Assembly (NCBI RefSeq): GCF_039544205.1
Contig: NZ_BAABLF010000005.1
Location: forward strand, 372,001 to 436,000
Direction of reading: 5' to 3'
Origin: Ferrimonas gelatinilytica
GTDB lineage: Bacteria; Pseudomonadota; Gammaproteobacteria; Enterobacterales; Shewanellaceae
DNA length: 64,000 bases
Position numbers and translations under genes: made by a program. Below are positions 52,999 through 62,777 of this stretch, piece after piece. The notes under the pieces were generated by a model that was not told the DNA's origin, searched no databases, and saw only the letters and a program-made list of their open reading frames with translations. Every line of letters starts with the position of its first letter. The first letter of the stretch is position 1.

Positions 52999-54294
52999 AT
53001 GTTGCAACGCATCCACTGGTGCCAGTGTGGCCAAAGCGAACGTAAAGCCGCCCTACAACGCTCAGATATTGTCACTGACCCTGCCCTGGTCGACCGGGTC
53101 AGCCAGATCCTGAAACAGGTAAAGTGCGAAGGTGATGTGGCCCTAAGAGCATTAACCGAGCAGTACGATGGCACCCTGCCCGAGTCCTGGCAGTATGATA
53201 GTACCGCCCTGTCCGAAGCGGGCGAACGCCTGTCAGCCCCGCTAAAACAAGCCATCGACACCGCCATCAAAAATATCCGTGCCTTCCACCAGGCTCAGGC
53301 GCTGCCGCCGGTCAGCCCACAGATTGCGCCGGGGATCGCCTGTGAACTGCGTACCGAGCCATTGCAGCGTGTCGGGCTCTATGTTCCCGGCGGCAGTGCA
53401 CCACTGATCAGCACCGTGCTGATGCTGGCCCTGCCGGCGCAGATCGCCGGTTGTGAACTTAAGGTCATGGTAACGCCCCCGCCGGTGAACGACGCCATCC
53501 TCTACGCCGCAGCGCGCTGTGGTATCGACCGCCTCTACGCCATCGGGGGAGCCCAGGCGATCGCAGCCCTGGCCTACGGCACCGAGCAGGTGCCCAGGGT
53601 CGATAAGATCTTCGGCCCCGGCAACCGCTTCGTCACCGAAGCCAAGCGCCAGGTAAGCCAGCAGGGGATCGCCATCGATATGCCGGCAGGCCCGTCGGAG
53701 GTGCTGGTGATCGCCGATGAACTCGCCAACCCGGAGTTTGTCGCCGCCGACCTGCTCTCCCAGGCGGAACATGGCGCCGATTCCCAGGCGATCCTGGTCA
53801 CACCGTCCACGGACCTCGCCGATGGGGTAGACCGCGCCTTGAAGCGCCAGCTGGCTACCCTGCCCCGGGCGCAGATCGCCAATGCTGCCCTTAGGCAAAG
53901 CCGCACCATCGTGGCCCAGGATCTTCCCGAAGCGGCAGCCATCAGCAACGCGTATGCCCCGGAACACCTGATTGTGCAGACCCGCGACCCCAGGGCGTTA
54001 CTGCCCGTTATCAGATCCGCCGGCTCCATCTTCCTGGGGCCCTGGACACCGGAGTCCGTTGGGGATTACGCCAGCGGCACCAACCATGTGCTGCCCACCT
54101 ACGGTGCCGCACGCACCGTTTCCAGCCTCTCCCTGGCAGACTTCCAGCGCCGCTTCACCGTTCAGGAGCTCACCCGCGGTGGCCTCGATGCCCTGGGCGA
54201 CACCGTCATCACCCTGGCTCAGGCCGAGGGGCTGGAGGGCCATGCCCGGGCGGTGGCCCTGCGACTGTCAGCCAACAGGGAGGGATCCGCATGA
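52999..54294 (+). CDS. hisD: Histidinol dehydrogenase
   Basis: This 431-residue zinc enzyme performs the last two oxidations, L-histidinol to histidine. The conserved segments include VGLYVPGGSAPLISTVLMLALPAQ, FGPGNRFVTEAKRQV, AGPSEVLVIADE and LLSQAEHGADSQAILVT with the Gln/His zinc site. The C-terminal TRGGLDALGDTVITLA is typical. Its stop overlaps the hisC ATG by four bases. Confidence 0.97.
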   Translation: MLQRIHWCQCGQSERKAALQRSDIVTDPALVDRVSQILKQVKCEGDVALRALTEQYDGTLPESWQYDSTALSEAGERLSAPLKQAIDTAIKNIRAFHQAQALPPVSPQIAPGIACELRTEPLQRVGLYVPGGSAPLISTVLMLALPAQIAGCELKVMVTPPPVNDAILYAAARCGIDRLYAIGGAQAIAALAYGTEQVPRVDKIFGPGNRFVTEAKRQVSQQGIAIDMPAGPSEVLVIADELANPEFVAADLLSQAEHGADSQAILVTPSTDLADGVDRALKRQLATLPRAQIANAALRQSRTIVAQDLPEAAAISNAYAPEHLIVQTRDPRALLPVIRSAGSIFLGPWTPESVGDYASGTNHVLPTYGAARTVSSLSLADFQRRFTVQELTRGGLDALGDTVITLAQAEGLEGHARAVALRLSANREGSA

Positions 54295-55439
54295 ACGGCG
54301 TCGAACAGCAAGCACAAAAATTGGCGCAGCGGCTGGTGCGCCCGGAGATCGCTGCTCTTACCCCATATGCCTCCGCACGCAGGGAGCACAGCGGCGGGCG
54401 CCTATGGCTGAACGCCAACGAATCCCCCTGGAACAACACCAATATCGACGGGGTGAACCGTTACCCGGACTGCCAGCCCGAAGGGGTACGCACCGCATAC
54501 GCGGTCTATGCCGACGTACGGCCGGAGCAGCTGCTGATCAGCCGCGGGGCCGACGAAGGGATCGACCTGCTGATCCGCGCCTTCTGCCGACCCGGGCAGG
54601 ACTGCATCGCCACCTTTGCCCCCAGTTACGGCATGTACGCCATTAGTGCCGCCACCAACGGGGTGGCGTGCAAAACCCTGGAATGGGGGCCTGGCTACAC
54701 GCTGCCGGAGGATACCGCAAGCCGGGTCAATGACTGCAAACTGTTGTTCCTGTGCAACCCCAATAACCCCAGCGGCACCACACTCGCGCCCGAGGCGATC
54801 ATAACGTTGGCCAAAGCGCTGCCACACAGCTTGTTGGTCGTGGACGAAGCCTACATTGAGTTTTGCCCCGAACTGAGCCTGGTCCCGGCTCTGGCACAGT
54901 GCCCCAACCTGGTGGTGCTTCGCACCCTGTCCAAAGCCTTTGCCCTGGCCGGCGCGCGCTGCGGTTTCACCCTCGCCAACAGTGCCATCATCGAGATGCT
55001 GCTCAAGGTGATCGCCCCCTATCCCGTACCGGCGCCGGTGGCTCAGCTTGCCGTTGCGGCACTCGCCCCCGAGGGGATCGCCCGTATGCAGGCGCAGGTT
55101 CAAAGCCTCAATACCAGCCGCGATGCCCTCAGTCTTCGCCTCTCCTCCCTGCCCGGGGTTCGCCGGGTGCTGCCCTCAAGCGCCAACTTTCTGCTGTTTG
55201 AACTGGAGGATGCAAAGGGCTGTTATCAGCAGTTGGTGCAACAGGGTTTGCTGATCCGCGCCTACCGTGATCCGGCGCTGGACGCCTGGCTCAGGATCAG
55301 CATCGGCAGCGACCGCGAATTGGCACAGCTCGAGCACGCCCTCGGGGCGATCCTGCAAGGCAGCGAAGATCAACGAACCCTAGAACAAGACAATAACCGA
55401 ATCTCTGCCAACCGATTGGCCAAGGAGCGCCCGCAGTGA
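54291..55439 (+). CDS. hisC: Histidinol-phosphate aminotransferase
   Basis: This 382-residue PLP aminotransferase converts imidazole-acetol phosphate and glutamate to histidinol phosphate. The N-terminal LWLNANESPWNN, the substrate segment NPNNPSGT, VDEAYIEFC and the PLP lysine in TLSKAFALAGARCGF are visible. It overlaps hisD and hisB by four bases each, so translation is coupled through hisDCB. The C-terminus has about 25 residues of Gln/Asn-rich extension. Confidence 0.96.
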   Translation: MNGVEQQAQKLAQRLVRPEIAALTPYASARREHSGGRLWLNANESPWNNTNIDGVNRYPDCQPEGVRTAYAVYADVRPEQLLISRGADEGIDLLIRAFCRPGQDCIATFAPSYGMYAISAATNGVACKTLEWGPGYTLPEDTASRVNDCKLLFLCNPNNPSGTTLAPEAIITLAKALPHSLLVVDEAYIEFCPELSLVPALAQCPNLVVLRTLSKAFALAGARCGFTLANSAIIEMLLKVIAPYPVPAPVAQLAVAALAPEGIARMQAQVQSLNTSRDALSLRLSSLPGVRRVLPSSANFLLFELEDAKGCYQQLVQQGLLIRAYRDPALDAWLRISIGSDRELAQLEHALGAILQGSEDQRTLEQDNNRISANRLAKERPQ

Positions 55440-56503
55440 GACAACCCATCCTTTTTATTGATCGTGACGGGACCCTGGTGGAGGAACCGCCTTTGGATAA
55501 GCAACTGGATCGACTCGACAAACTCAAGTTTGAGCCTGACGTGATCCCGGCACTGCTGCAACTGCAGTGCGCAGGCTTCCGGCTGGTGATGGTGTCGAAC
55601 CAGGATGGTTTAGGCACCGAAAGTTTCCCTCAAGCGGATTTTGACCTCCCCCACGATGCGATGATGGCCCTATTTGAAAGCCAGGGGATCCGCTTCGATG
55701 AGGTGCTGATCTGTCCGCACTTCGCCGAAGATGGCTGCAGTTGCCGCAAGCCTAAGCTGGGGCTGGTCCAACCCTACCTGGTTGAGGGCCGGGTGGAGTT
55801 TGAGCGCTCCTATGTGATCGGTGATCGGGAGACCGACCTTCAACTCGCCCAGGCGATGGGGATCCGGGGGATCCGGTACGATCCAAAATCCAGAAACTGG
55901 GCCATGATCGCCCGGGAGTTGACCGGCCAGAACCGCACCGCCGAGATACGCCGCACCACCTCGGAGACCGACATTCTCGTCAAGGTCAACCTGGATAAGC
56001 CGGGCGCGAGTGAGATCGACACCGGTATCGGGTTTTTCGACCATATGCTGGACCAGATCGCCACCCACGGCGGCTTCCAACTGCAGCTGCAGCTAAGGGG
56101 GGATCTTGCCATCGATGATCACCACAGCATCGAGGACGCCGCCCTGGCACTGGGTAACGCCCTGCGCAAGGCGCTCGGTGACAAGCGGGGTATCGGACGC
56201 TTCGGTTTCTCCCTGCCGATGGACGAAACCGAGGCGCACTGTTTGCTGGATCTCTCCGGTCGCCCCTACCTGGTGTTTGACGCCGAGTTCAGCCGCGACC
56301 GCGTCGGTGGCCTCTCCACGGAGATGGTGCCGCACTTTTTCCGCAGTTTCGCCGATGGCCTCGCCTGCACCCTCAACCTGAAGGTCAAGGGAGACAACGA
56401 GCACCACAAGGTGGAAGCCCTATTCAAGGCCCTAGGCCGCACTCTGCGCCAGGCGATCCGCAAGGAGGGCGACACCCTGCCCTCCTCCAAGGGCGTACTC
56501 TGA
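55436..56503 (+). CDS. hisB: Bifunctional histidinol-phosphatase/imidazoleglycerol-phosphate dehydratase
   Basis: This 355-residue two-domain enzyme has a HAD phosphatase (about 1-165, FIDRDGTLVEEP with zinc-ligand cysteines CPHFAEDGCSCRKPK) that yields histidinol, and IGPD (about 166-355, FFDHMLDQIATHGGF, DDHHSIEDAALALGNAL) with its metal-binding histidines. It starts with GTG at 55436, within the hisC stop. The fusion is typical of gammaproteobacteria. A 23-base gap precedes hisH. Confidence 0.97.
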   Translation: MRQPILFIDRDGTLVEEPPLDKQLDRLDKLKFEPDVIPALLQLQCAGFRLVMVSNQDGLGTESFPQADFDLPHDAMMALFESQGIRFDEVLICPHFAEDGCSCRKPKLGLVQPYLVEGRVEFERSYVIGDRETDLQLAQAMGIRGIRYDPKSRNWAMIARELTGQNRTAEIRRTTSETDILVKVNLDKPGASEIDTGIGFFDHMLDQIATHGGFQLQLQLRGDLAIDDHHSIEDAALALGNALRKALGDKRGIGRFGFSLPMDETEAHCLLDLSGRPYLVFDAEFSRDRVGGLSTEMVPHFFRSFADGLACTLNLKVKGDNEHHKVEALFKALGRTLRQAIRKEGDTLPSSKGVL

Positions 56504-56526
56504 ATCGGTAGCTGGGAGATCCTATC

Positions 56527-57129
56527 ATGACCGTTATTATCGACACCGGCTGTGCCAACCTTGCCTCCGTACGGTTCGCCCTGCAGCGGTTGGGAGATCA
56601 CCCGCTGATCAGCGCCGACCCCGCCGCCATCCTTTCCGCAGACAGGGTGATCCTGCCCGGCGTTGGCGCCGCGCAGGCTGCGATGACACAGTTGGAGCAG
56701 CGAGAGCTTCTCTCCGTGCTGCACAAGATCGAGCAGCCGCTGCTGGGGATATGCTTAGGAATGCAATTGCTTGGTGCCTCCAGTGAGGAGGGGGCTGCAC
56801 CGGACAACCCCATCCGACTGCCCAACCTGCTTCCGTTGCACACGGCACGCCTTAAAGCCGACGGCCAACCACTGCCGCACATGGGCTGGAACACCATCAC
56901 CCCGACGGAGCACCCTCTGTTTGCCGGCGTCGTTGCCGGCGATTACCTCTACTTTGTTCACAGCTACGGCATCGCCGAGGGGCCGCTGACCCTGGCCAGT
57001 TGCACCTACGGCAGCCCCTTCTCCGCCGCCGTGGGCCGGGGCAATATCATGGGCGTGCAGTTTCACCCCGAGCGCTCCGGGGCCGTCGGCGCTCGAATCC
57101 TGAAAAACTTCCTGGAGTACCCGGCATGA
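56527..57129 (+). CDS. hisH: Imidazole glycerol phosphate synthase, glutamine amidotransferase subunit
   Basis: This 200-residue class I glutaminase releases ammonia for HisF. The nucleophile is Cys in LGICLGMQLLG, with the His and Glu of the triad in VQFHPERSG. The HMGWNTI segment is characteristic. It overlaps hisA by four bases (ATGA). Confidence 0.96.
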   Translation: MTVIIDTGCANLASVRFALQRLGDHPLISADPAAILSADRVILPGVGAAQAAMTQLEQRELLSVLHKIEQPLLGICLGMQLLGASSEEGAAPDNPIRLPNLLPLHTARLKADGQPLPHMGWNTITPTEHPLFAGVVAGDYLYFVHSYGIAEGPLTLASCTYGSPFSAAVGRGNIMGVQFHPERSGAVGARILKNFLEYPA

Positions 57130-57863
57130 TTATCCCGGCCATTGACCTGATCGGCGGCAAGGTCGTCCGTCTTGAGCGCGGCGATTTCAACGCCGTCACC
57201 GAATTTTCTTACGACCCACTGGCCCAGCTGACCGCCTACCAGGAGGCCGGCAGTCCCCTGCTGCATCTTGTGGACCTGGACGGCGCCAAGGATCCCGACA
57301 AACGCCAACTGGACACCATCGCTTCGCTGGTTCAGCAGCTCTATGCCCCGATCCAGGTTGGTGGTGGAGTGCGCAGCGAGCAGGATGTGGAGGCCCTGCT
57401 CTCAATTGGCGTTGCCCGGGTGGTGGTAGGTTCACTCTCGGTGAGCCAGCCAGAGCGGGTAGCAAGTTGGCTCGGCACCTTTGGTCCAGACCGGATCACC
57501 GTTGCACTGGATGTACGCCTCACACCAGATGGCGAGCCCGAGGTGTTGACCCACGGCTGGCAGAAAGGCTCCGGGCAGGGACTGGATCGGGTGATCGCAC
57601 CGCTTCTGCAAGCGGGCCTCTCTGACGTGCTCTGTACCGACGTCGATCGAGACGGCATGCTCAGTGGCCCAAACGTGGCGCTCTATCGCCATCTGGTGAC
57701 CCGCTACCCCAGCATACGCTGGCAGGCGTCCGGCGGCATCGCCAGCTTGAGTGACCTGTCGGAGCTTAAAGCGATAGGGATCGGCGGTATCATCATTGGT
57801 AAAGCGCTGCTAAACGGCAATTTTTCCATCGAGGAGGCGTTATCGTGTTGGCAAAAAGGATAA
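57126..57863 (+). CDS. hisA: ProFAR isomerase (phosphoribosylformimino-AICAR-P isomerase)
   Basis: This 245-residue TIM barrel opens ProFAR to PRFAR. The catalytic Asp is in IIPAIDLIGG, the second in LCTDVDRDGM, and the phosphate loops are PIQVGGGVRS and WQASGGIAS. The ATG at 57126 lies in the hisH stop. Its 3' end overlaps hisF by 19 bases. Confidence 0.97.
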   Translation: MIIPAIDLIGGKVVRLERGDFNAVTEFSYDPLAQLTAYQEAGSPLLHLVDLDGAKDPDKRQLDTIASLVQQLYAPIQVGGGVRSEQDVEALLSIGVARVVVGSLSVSQPERVASWLGTFGPDRITVALDVRLTPDGEPEVLTHGWQKGSGQGLDRVIAPLLQAGLSDVLCTDVDRDGMLSGPNVALYRHLVTRYPSIRWQASGGIASLSDLSELKAIGIGGIIIGKALLNGNFSIEEALSCWQKG

Positions 57864-58618
57864 TTCCCTGCCTCGACGTCAAGGCGGGTCAGGTGGTTAA
57901 GGGGGTCCAGTTTCGCAACCACGAGATCATCGGTGACATTGTCCCTCTGGCTGCCCGTTACGCTGCCGAAGGGGCCGACGAACTGGTGTTTTACGACATC
58001 ACTGCCAGTGCCGATGGTAGGACGGTAGACAAAAGCTGGGTAAGCCGGGTGGCGGAACGGCTCGACATCCCCTTCTGTGTGGCGGGTGGGATCCAGTCCA
58101 TCGACGATGCGCAGCAGATCCTCGCCGACGGTGCAGACAAGATCTCCGTCAACAGTCCGGCCCTGTCCGACCCCAGCCTGATTGACCGTCTCAATGATCG
58201 CTTCGGTCGCCAGTGCGTGGTGGTGGGGATCGACTCCTGGTATGACGCCGACAGTGGCCGCTACCGGGTCAAGCAGTTTACCGGCTCTGAGGCCTCGACC
58301 CGGGACACCGGCCTGGACACCCTGGAGTGGTGCCAAACGGCGATCGCCCGGGGTGCCGGTGAGATTGTCCTCAACGTCATGAACCAGGATGGGGTCCGCC
58401 AGGGCTACGACATCGCCCAGCTCAAAGCGGTGCGCGAAGTCTGCTCCGTGCCCCTGATCGCCTCAGGCGGAGCCGGTACTCCGCAGCACTTTGCCGAGGT
58501 GTTCCAGCAGGCCCGGGTAGACGGAGCCCTGGCCGCATCGGTCTTCCACAAGGGGATCATCCCGATCCCGGAACTGAAACAATTTCTTCTGGAGCAACAG
58601 GTGGTGGTACGCCCATGA
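57845..58618 (+). CDS. hisF: Imidazole glycerol phosphate synthase, cyclase subunit
   Basis: This 257-residue TIM barrel uses HisH-derived ammonia to make imidazole glycerol phosphate and AICAR. The catalytic Asp is in IIPCLDVK, with VFYDITAS, CVAGGIQS and LIASGGAGTPQHF. It starts at GTG 57845 inside hisA and overlaps hisIE by four bases. Confidence 0.97.
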   Translation: MLAKRIIPCLDVKAGQVVKGVQFRNHEIIGDIVPLAARYAAEGADELVFYDITASADGRTVDKSWVSRVAERLDIPFCVAGGIQSIDDAQQILADGADKISVNSPALSDPSLIDRLNDRFGRQCVVVGIDSWYDADSGRYRVKQFTGSEASTRDTGLDTLEWCQTAIARGAGEIVLNVMNQDGVRQGYDIAQLKAVREVCSVPLIASGGAGTPQHFAEVFQQARVDGALAASVFHKGIIPIPELKQFLLEQQVVVRP

Positions 58619-59235
58619 GTAATCCCACAAGTCCCAAGGCAGCGATGCCAGTCATCGACTGGGAGAAGATGAACAACCTGGTGCCGGCGATCGTGCAACA
58701 TCACCTGACCGGCCGGGTCCTGATGTTGGGCTACATGAATGCCGATGCCCTGGCCACCACTCTGGAGGGTGGCCTGGTCACCTTTTACAGCCGCTCAAAA
58801 CAGCGTCTGTGGACCAAGGGGGAAAGTTCCGGCGACAGACTGAAACTGGTGACACTGGGCAGTGATTGCGACCAGGACGCCATCCTGATACAGGCCCGGC
58901 CGCTCGGCCCCACCTGTCACAAAGGCAGCGAAAGCTGCTTCGATGACGATGCCAATCAGCCCTTTCTCAACCACTTGGCAAGCCTGGTACACCAACGTCG
59001 CGATGCCCCTAAGGAGTCCAGCTACACCGCGTCGCTGCTTACGGGGCCACCGCGCCGGGCAGCGCAGAAAGTCGGTGAGGAGGGGGTGGAGGTGGCCCTG
59101 GCTGCCGCCACCGGCGACCGGGAAAACCTGATCGATGAAACGGCGGATCTGCTTTATCACCTGACGGTCCTGCTGGAGCAGCAGCAGGTCCCCATGAGTG
59201 AGGTGGTTGCCCGGTTGGTGGAGCGTCACCGCTAA
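58615..59235 (+). CDS. hisI: Bifunctional phosphoribosyl-AMP cyclohydrolase/phosphoribosyl-ATP pyrophosphatase
   Basis: This 206-residue fusion (HisIE) has a cyclohydrolase domain (about 1-115: LMLGYMNADAL, RLWTKGESSG, DCDQDAILIQ and zinc-ligand CHKGSESCF) and a C-terminal pyrophosphatase helix bundle (about 118-206: KVGEEGVEVALAA, DETADLLYHLTVLL). The first domain opens the purine ring of PR-AMP; the second hydrolyses PR-ATP. It is the last gene of the operon, and a terminator follows. Confidence 0.97.
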   Translation: MSNPTSPKAAMPVIDWEKMNNLVPAIVQHHLTGRVLMLGYMNADALATTLEGGLVTFYSRSKQRLWTKGESSGDRLKLVTLGSDCDQDAILIQARPLGPTCHKGSESCFDDDANQPFLNHLASLVHQRRDAPKESSYTASLLTGPPRRAAQKVGEEGVEVALAAATGDRENLIDETADLLYHLTVLLEQQQVPMSEVVARLVERHR

Positions 59236-59264
59236 GCGGCCACCCAAGCGCCGTCAGGTCCACC

Positions 59265-59293
59265 AAAAAAGCCCCCGGAAACGGGGGCTTTCT
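59265..59293. terminator. Bidirectional terminator between hisIE and deoD
   Basis: The stem AAAGCCCCCG / CGGGGGCTTT with a GAAA loop has an A run upstream and T run downstream, so it can serve both convergent operons. Confidence 0.9.
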
Positions 59294-59310
59294 CACAAGC
59301 TGTGTGGTTC

Positions 59311-60021
59311 TCAGTCCAGGGTGCTGACCGCGTCCAGGGTCAGGCGGATCATCTCGTTGAGCGTCAGCTGACGCTCCTCCGGAGTCAGGTGTTCACCACG
59401 AATGATATGATCGGTCACCGTCATCATCGCCAATGCGTTGGCACCATACTCCGCGGCAACCCCATACAGGCCCGCCGCCTCCATCTCCACGCCCAGCATG
59501 CCGTATTTCGCCATGGTCTGGTACCGGCTCTCATCCGGGCTGTAGAAAAGATCCGAGGTGTAAACATTGCCAACGTGGTAACGGGTACCCAGCTTACTCG
59601 CCGCGTTCACCGCCGCAGAGAGCAGGCCAAAGTCCGCGATCATAGCAAAATCGGTTCCGGGGAAACGGCTGCGATTGACACCGGAGTCAGTCGAAGCCCC
59701 CATAGCCAGAACCACATCCATCATCTGCACCTCATCGGAGATCGCCCCGCAGGAGCCAATGCGGATCAGGTTCTTCACACCATACTCGGTGATCAACTCC
59801 TTGGCGTAGATGGAGATGGAGGGCACCCCCATGCCGGAGCCCATCACGGAGATCCGCTTGCCCCGGTAGGTACCGGTAAAGCCCAGCATGTTGCGAACGT
59901 CACAGACCGGGATGACCTCCTCCAGGAAGTTCTCGGCGATGTACTTCGCTCGCAGGGGGTCGCCCGGCATCAGCACGGTGTCAGCGAAGGCCCCCTCTGG
60001 GGCATTGATATGAGGCGTCAT
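59311..60021 (-). CDS. deoD: Purine nucleoside phosphorylase
   Basis: This 236-residue hexameric PNP cleaves purine (deoxy)nucleosides with phosphate. Family segments include INAPEGAFADTVLMPGDPLRAK, the GSGMGVPS loop, RIGSCGAIS and VEMEAAGLY. The active-site Asp lies in MTVTDH. It lies 12 bases after the nupC frame, so both are probably one unit for nucleoside uptake and salvage. Confidence 0.96.
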   Translation of the reverse strand: MTPHINAPEGAFADTVLMPGDPLRAKYIAENFLEEVIPVCDVRNMLGFTGTYRGKRISVMGSGMGVPSISIYAKELITEYGVKNLIRIGSCGAISDEVQMMDVVLAMGASTDSGVNRSRFPGTDFAMIADFGLLSAAVNAASKLGTRYHVGNVYTSDLFYSPDESRYQTMAKYGMLGVEMEAAGLYGVAAEYGANALAMMTVTDHIIRGEHLTPEERQLTLNEMIRLTLDAVSTLD

Positions 60022-60033
60022 CAGAAATCCCTG

Positions 60034-61504
60034 TTATTGCAAGGTAAAGAGAAGGCCGGCAATGGTGCCGCTCATCAGGTTGGCCAAGGCTGCGGCCAAC
60101 AGGCATTTCAAGCCGATCTGGCCAAGCAGGTGGCGGCGCTCAGGCGCCATCGCCACCAGACCACCAATCACCATGGCGACGGAACTGAAGTTGGCAAAAC
60201 CGCACAGGGCAAAGGTGATGATGATCTGGGTCTTGGGACTCAAGGCATCGGCGACCGCGACAAAATCGACGTAGGCAACAAATTCGTTGATCGCCAGCTT
60301 CTGACCGATGAAGGTCGCTGCCACGTGAGCTTCCGACCAGGGCACGCCCATCACCCAGGCCAGAGGGGCCAGTAGTACACCCAGCAGGGACTGAAGTTGC
60401 ATTTTGGCGTCAGCCGCGGCAACGACCGCCTTGACGGCATCGGCATGGGCCACACCCAGATCCAGCGCACTAAACTGTGCAACCAGGACAGAACGTTCCA
60501 CCTCCGTGAGCCAGTGGATCACCGGGGCGCTACCCTGGCCCGCCTGATGGGCCAACTGAGCAATGAACTCGGCAAAGGCGGGCAGATGACCGGCACTGGC
60601 TTGCAGCGCAGTGTAACTGGCCATCAGGTCAGCATTGCCGTAGCCAAAGAGCGCGCCGGTGGCAGCGATGATGCCGTTAAGCATCGCGATCAACCCGACA
60701 AAAGCCAACAACAGGGCGGCGACCTGCATCACCTGCTGAATGCCCATCCCGGCGCCCTGGGCAGCCGCGTCCAGAACATTGGCAGGACGATCCTCGTCCT
60801 CCGCCACGACCTTGTTCAAGTCCTCCTGCGCTTTCTCCGTCTCCGGGCAGATCAGCTTGGCAAAGAGCAGACCCGCAGGAGCCGTCATGAAGCAGGCAGT
60901 GAGAATGTACGTAGGATCGATGCCCAGCGAGATGTAACCGATCATGGTGCCGCCGGCCACGGATGCCAAGCCTCCCGTCATCACCGCAAACAGTTCTGAG
61001 CGGGTCATCTGTTTCACGAAGGGACGCACCATGGAGGGCGCTTCAATGGGTCCAACAAAGATGTTGGCAGTGGCAGAGAGAGATTCCGTCCGGGAGGTTC
61101 CCAAGAATTTTTCTCAGCACCCCGCCGATGCCGCCGATGATCCTCTGCATCCATCCCAGGTAGTAAAGAACGGAGATCAGCGCACTGATAAACACCAGTG
61201 GACCAAGCACGTGGATAACGAAGATAAAACCCAGAGAGAAGTTAGCCAGGTCCCCCAACAGGAAGCTCAACCCCGCGTTGGCATAGCCAATCACGTTATT
61301 TACCCCATCGGAGGCCGCCTGAAGAATGCGCTGTCCAAGAGGAACAAACATAACAAAAGCGCCGAACGCCACCTGGAAACCGAGGGCACCGGCCACAGTC
61401 CGAATCCGGATCGCCTTTCTATTTTCCGAGCAGAGCACTGCGATACCGATGAGCACCATCATGCCCACCAGACTGATCAAAACTTCCACAAAACACCACG
61501 ACAT
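60034..61504 (-). pseudogene. nupC: NupC-family nucleoside transporter, interrupted by a frameshift
   Basis: Two overlapping frames encode one concentrative nucleoside transporter. The N-terminal part (from 61504) runs to VLRKILG and then reads out of frame to a stop at 61043. The C-terminal part continues as GTSRTESLSATANIFVGPIEAP and runs to 60034. The break is a one-base excess near 61098-61099, where GGGAACC replaces the expected GGGACC. The C-terminal part has the conserved GFANFSSVA segment and at least seven helices. It is followed by deoD. It may be a true pseudogene, a programmed shift or a sequencing error. The start codon (ATG 61504, GTG 61507 or later) is uncertain. Confidence 0.85.
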
Positions 61505-61507
61505 CAC

Positions 61508-62006
61508 AAAATTTAACGGCGATAGTAATGACGTTCACGAACATGTCGAGTGACCCCGATCACGGTTAGCGATGCATAGCCCATTTGCGTGAAGCTCTGA
61601 TGCCAACGCACCCTGCCCCGCAACCTCCGGCTCCCTAATTAACGCCATCGACAACCAGGAATCTTGACAATCAAAACAGCATGGAGATGCTCGCAACACC
61701 ATAGCAACACCAATCCGTGGCGTGAATCGGCCAGCGCCATGGCGATCTTGTGGAAGAAAGTGACAGTTTCGTTACTCATCAGTCCTAAAAAAGCCCTATC
61801 GAAACCGGGTCTGAGCACGAGCGGGGATAACAGACAAAGATTCGATAAAGCGGTTCATCCGCTCATAGTTTCACAGGGGTGTCCACCAGGTCAGCACGGA
61901 GGCGGGGGTGAATCATCCGCTTCAGCGTTGGAGATAGAGGGGCGACAGTTGCGAGTTAAAAAGTGGACTGATACTCTGCCACGCCCGCGCCAAAGAGAGA
62001 GCCAAA
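61508..62006. other. Divergent intergenic region between nupC and the HAD gene
   Basis: These 499 bases hold no convincing gene; a 121-codon frame at 61664 resembles nothing I know. It must carry promoters for both directions. A CRP-like site is described separately. Confidence 0.4.
61549..61564. promoter_or_regulatory. Possible CRP-type site upstream of nupC
   Basis: AGTGA-N6-TCACG matches the half-site pattern of the TGTGA-N6-TCACA consensus with one changed base in each arm. It lies 45 bases before the nupC start, and catabolite control of nucleoside genes is well known. A single degenerate site is weak evidence. Confidence 0.3.
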
Positions 62007-62660
62007 GTGACCCCGCTTCTAGAACGTGACATCTACCTGTTTGATCTGGACAACACCCTGTATCGACCGGAGAACCAGATCATCGAACAGATTATCCGCC
62101 GGTTTCGTGACTACGTTTCCGAGGCCCTGGGGCTCACTCCCCTGGCGGCAGATGAGCTGTGCCACCACTACTACCTGACCTACGGCGGCACCTTGCGGGG
62201 AATTCAACTCCATCACCCGGACGTCGACCTTCTGTCGCTCTCCTCCTACGCCCACGATGTGGACCTCAGCTCCGTGACGGGTTGTGAGAACTTGGTGGAA
62301 GCACTGGAGCAAAACGGGAAGAAAAGATACGTGTTCACCAACTCGCCACGCCCCTACGCAGAGCGAGTATTGGAGCACCTGGGATTGCGTCACTGCTTTG
62401 ATGAAGTGTTCTCCGTTGAGCAAACCAACTATAAGATGAAACCCCATCCCCATGCCTTTCGCACCATCTGCGATCACTTTGGTTTCGAGGCGGATAACGC
62501 CGTCATCTTCGATGACCAGCCGAGCAATTTAACGACCGCCCAAACGTTGGGGATGCGCACCGTTTTGGTCAATCGTGACGATCTCGAGAGCCACACCGCC
62601 TGCTTTCGAACCGAGCAGTTGGCACAATTCGTGGGGCAACTTAACCAGCAGCAGAGCTGA
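62007..62660 (+). CDS. HAD-superfamily pyrimidine 5'-nucleotidase-like phosphatase
   Basis: This 217-residue protein has HAD motif I IYLFDLDNTLY (residues 9-19), motif II in FTNSP, motif III Lys in NYKMKPHP and motif IV IFDDQPSN. The cap (about 22-95) and sequence resemble the SDT1/PHM8-type pyrimidine 5'-nucleotidases (TYGGTLRGI). It starts with GTG and has AGAGAG upstream. It may dephosphorylate UMP or CMP, in line with the nucleoside genes next door. Confidence 0.82.
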   Translation: MTPLLERDIYLFDLDNTLYRPENQIIEQIIRRFRDYVSEALGLTPLAADELCHHYYLTYGGTLRGIQLHHPDVDLLSLSSYAHDVDLSSVTGCENLVEALEQNGKKRYVFTNSPRPYAERVLEHLGLRHCFDEVFSVEQTNYKMKPHPHAFRTICDHFGFEADNAVIFDDQPSNLTTAQTLGMRTVLVNRDDLESHTACFRTEQLAQFVGQLNQQQS

Positions 62661-62777
62661 ATTTGCCGCCATAGAAACTGACTCATATACTTTGCCGACA
62701 GGTCCTCGATACGCGAACATGGACGTTGCCATCACTGACATGCGCCCCGGGAGGGTCGCAGCCGGGGGATGAAATTT

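Noticed and set aside
61664..62029. 121-codon frame in the nupC/HAD intergenic region
   Set aside because: No ribosome binding site and no family resemblance; it overlaps the HAD start.
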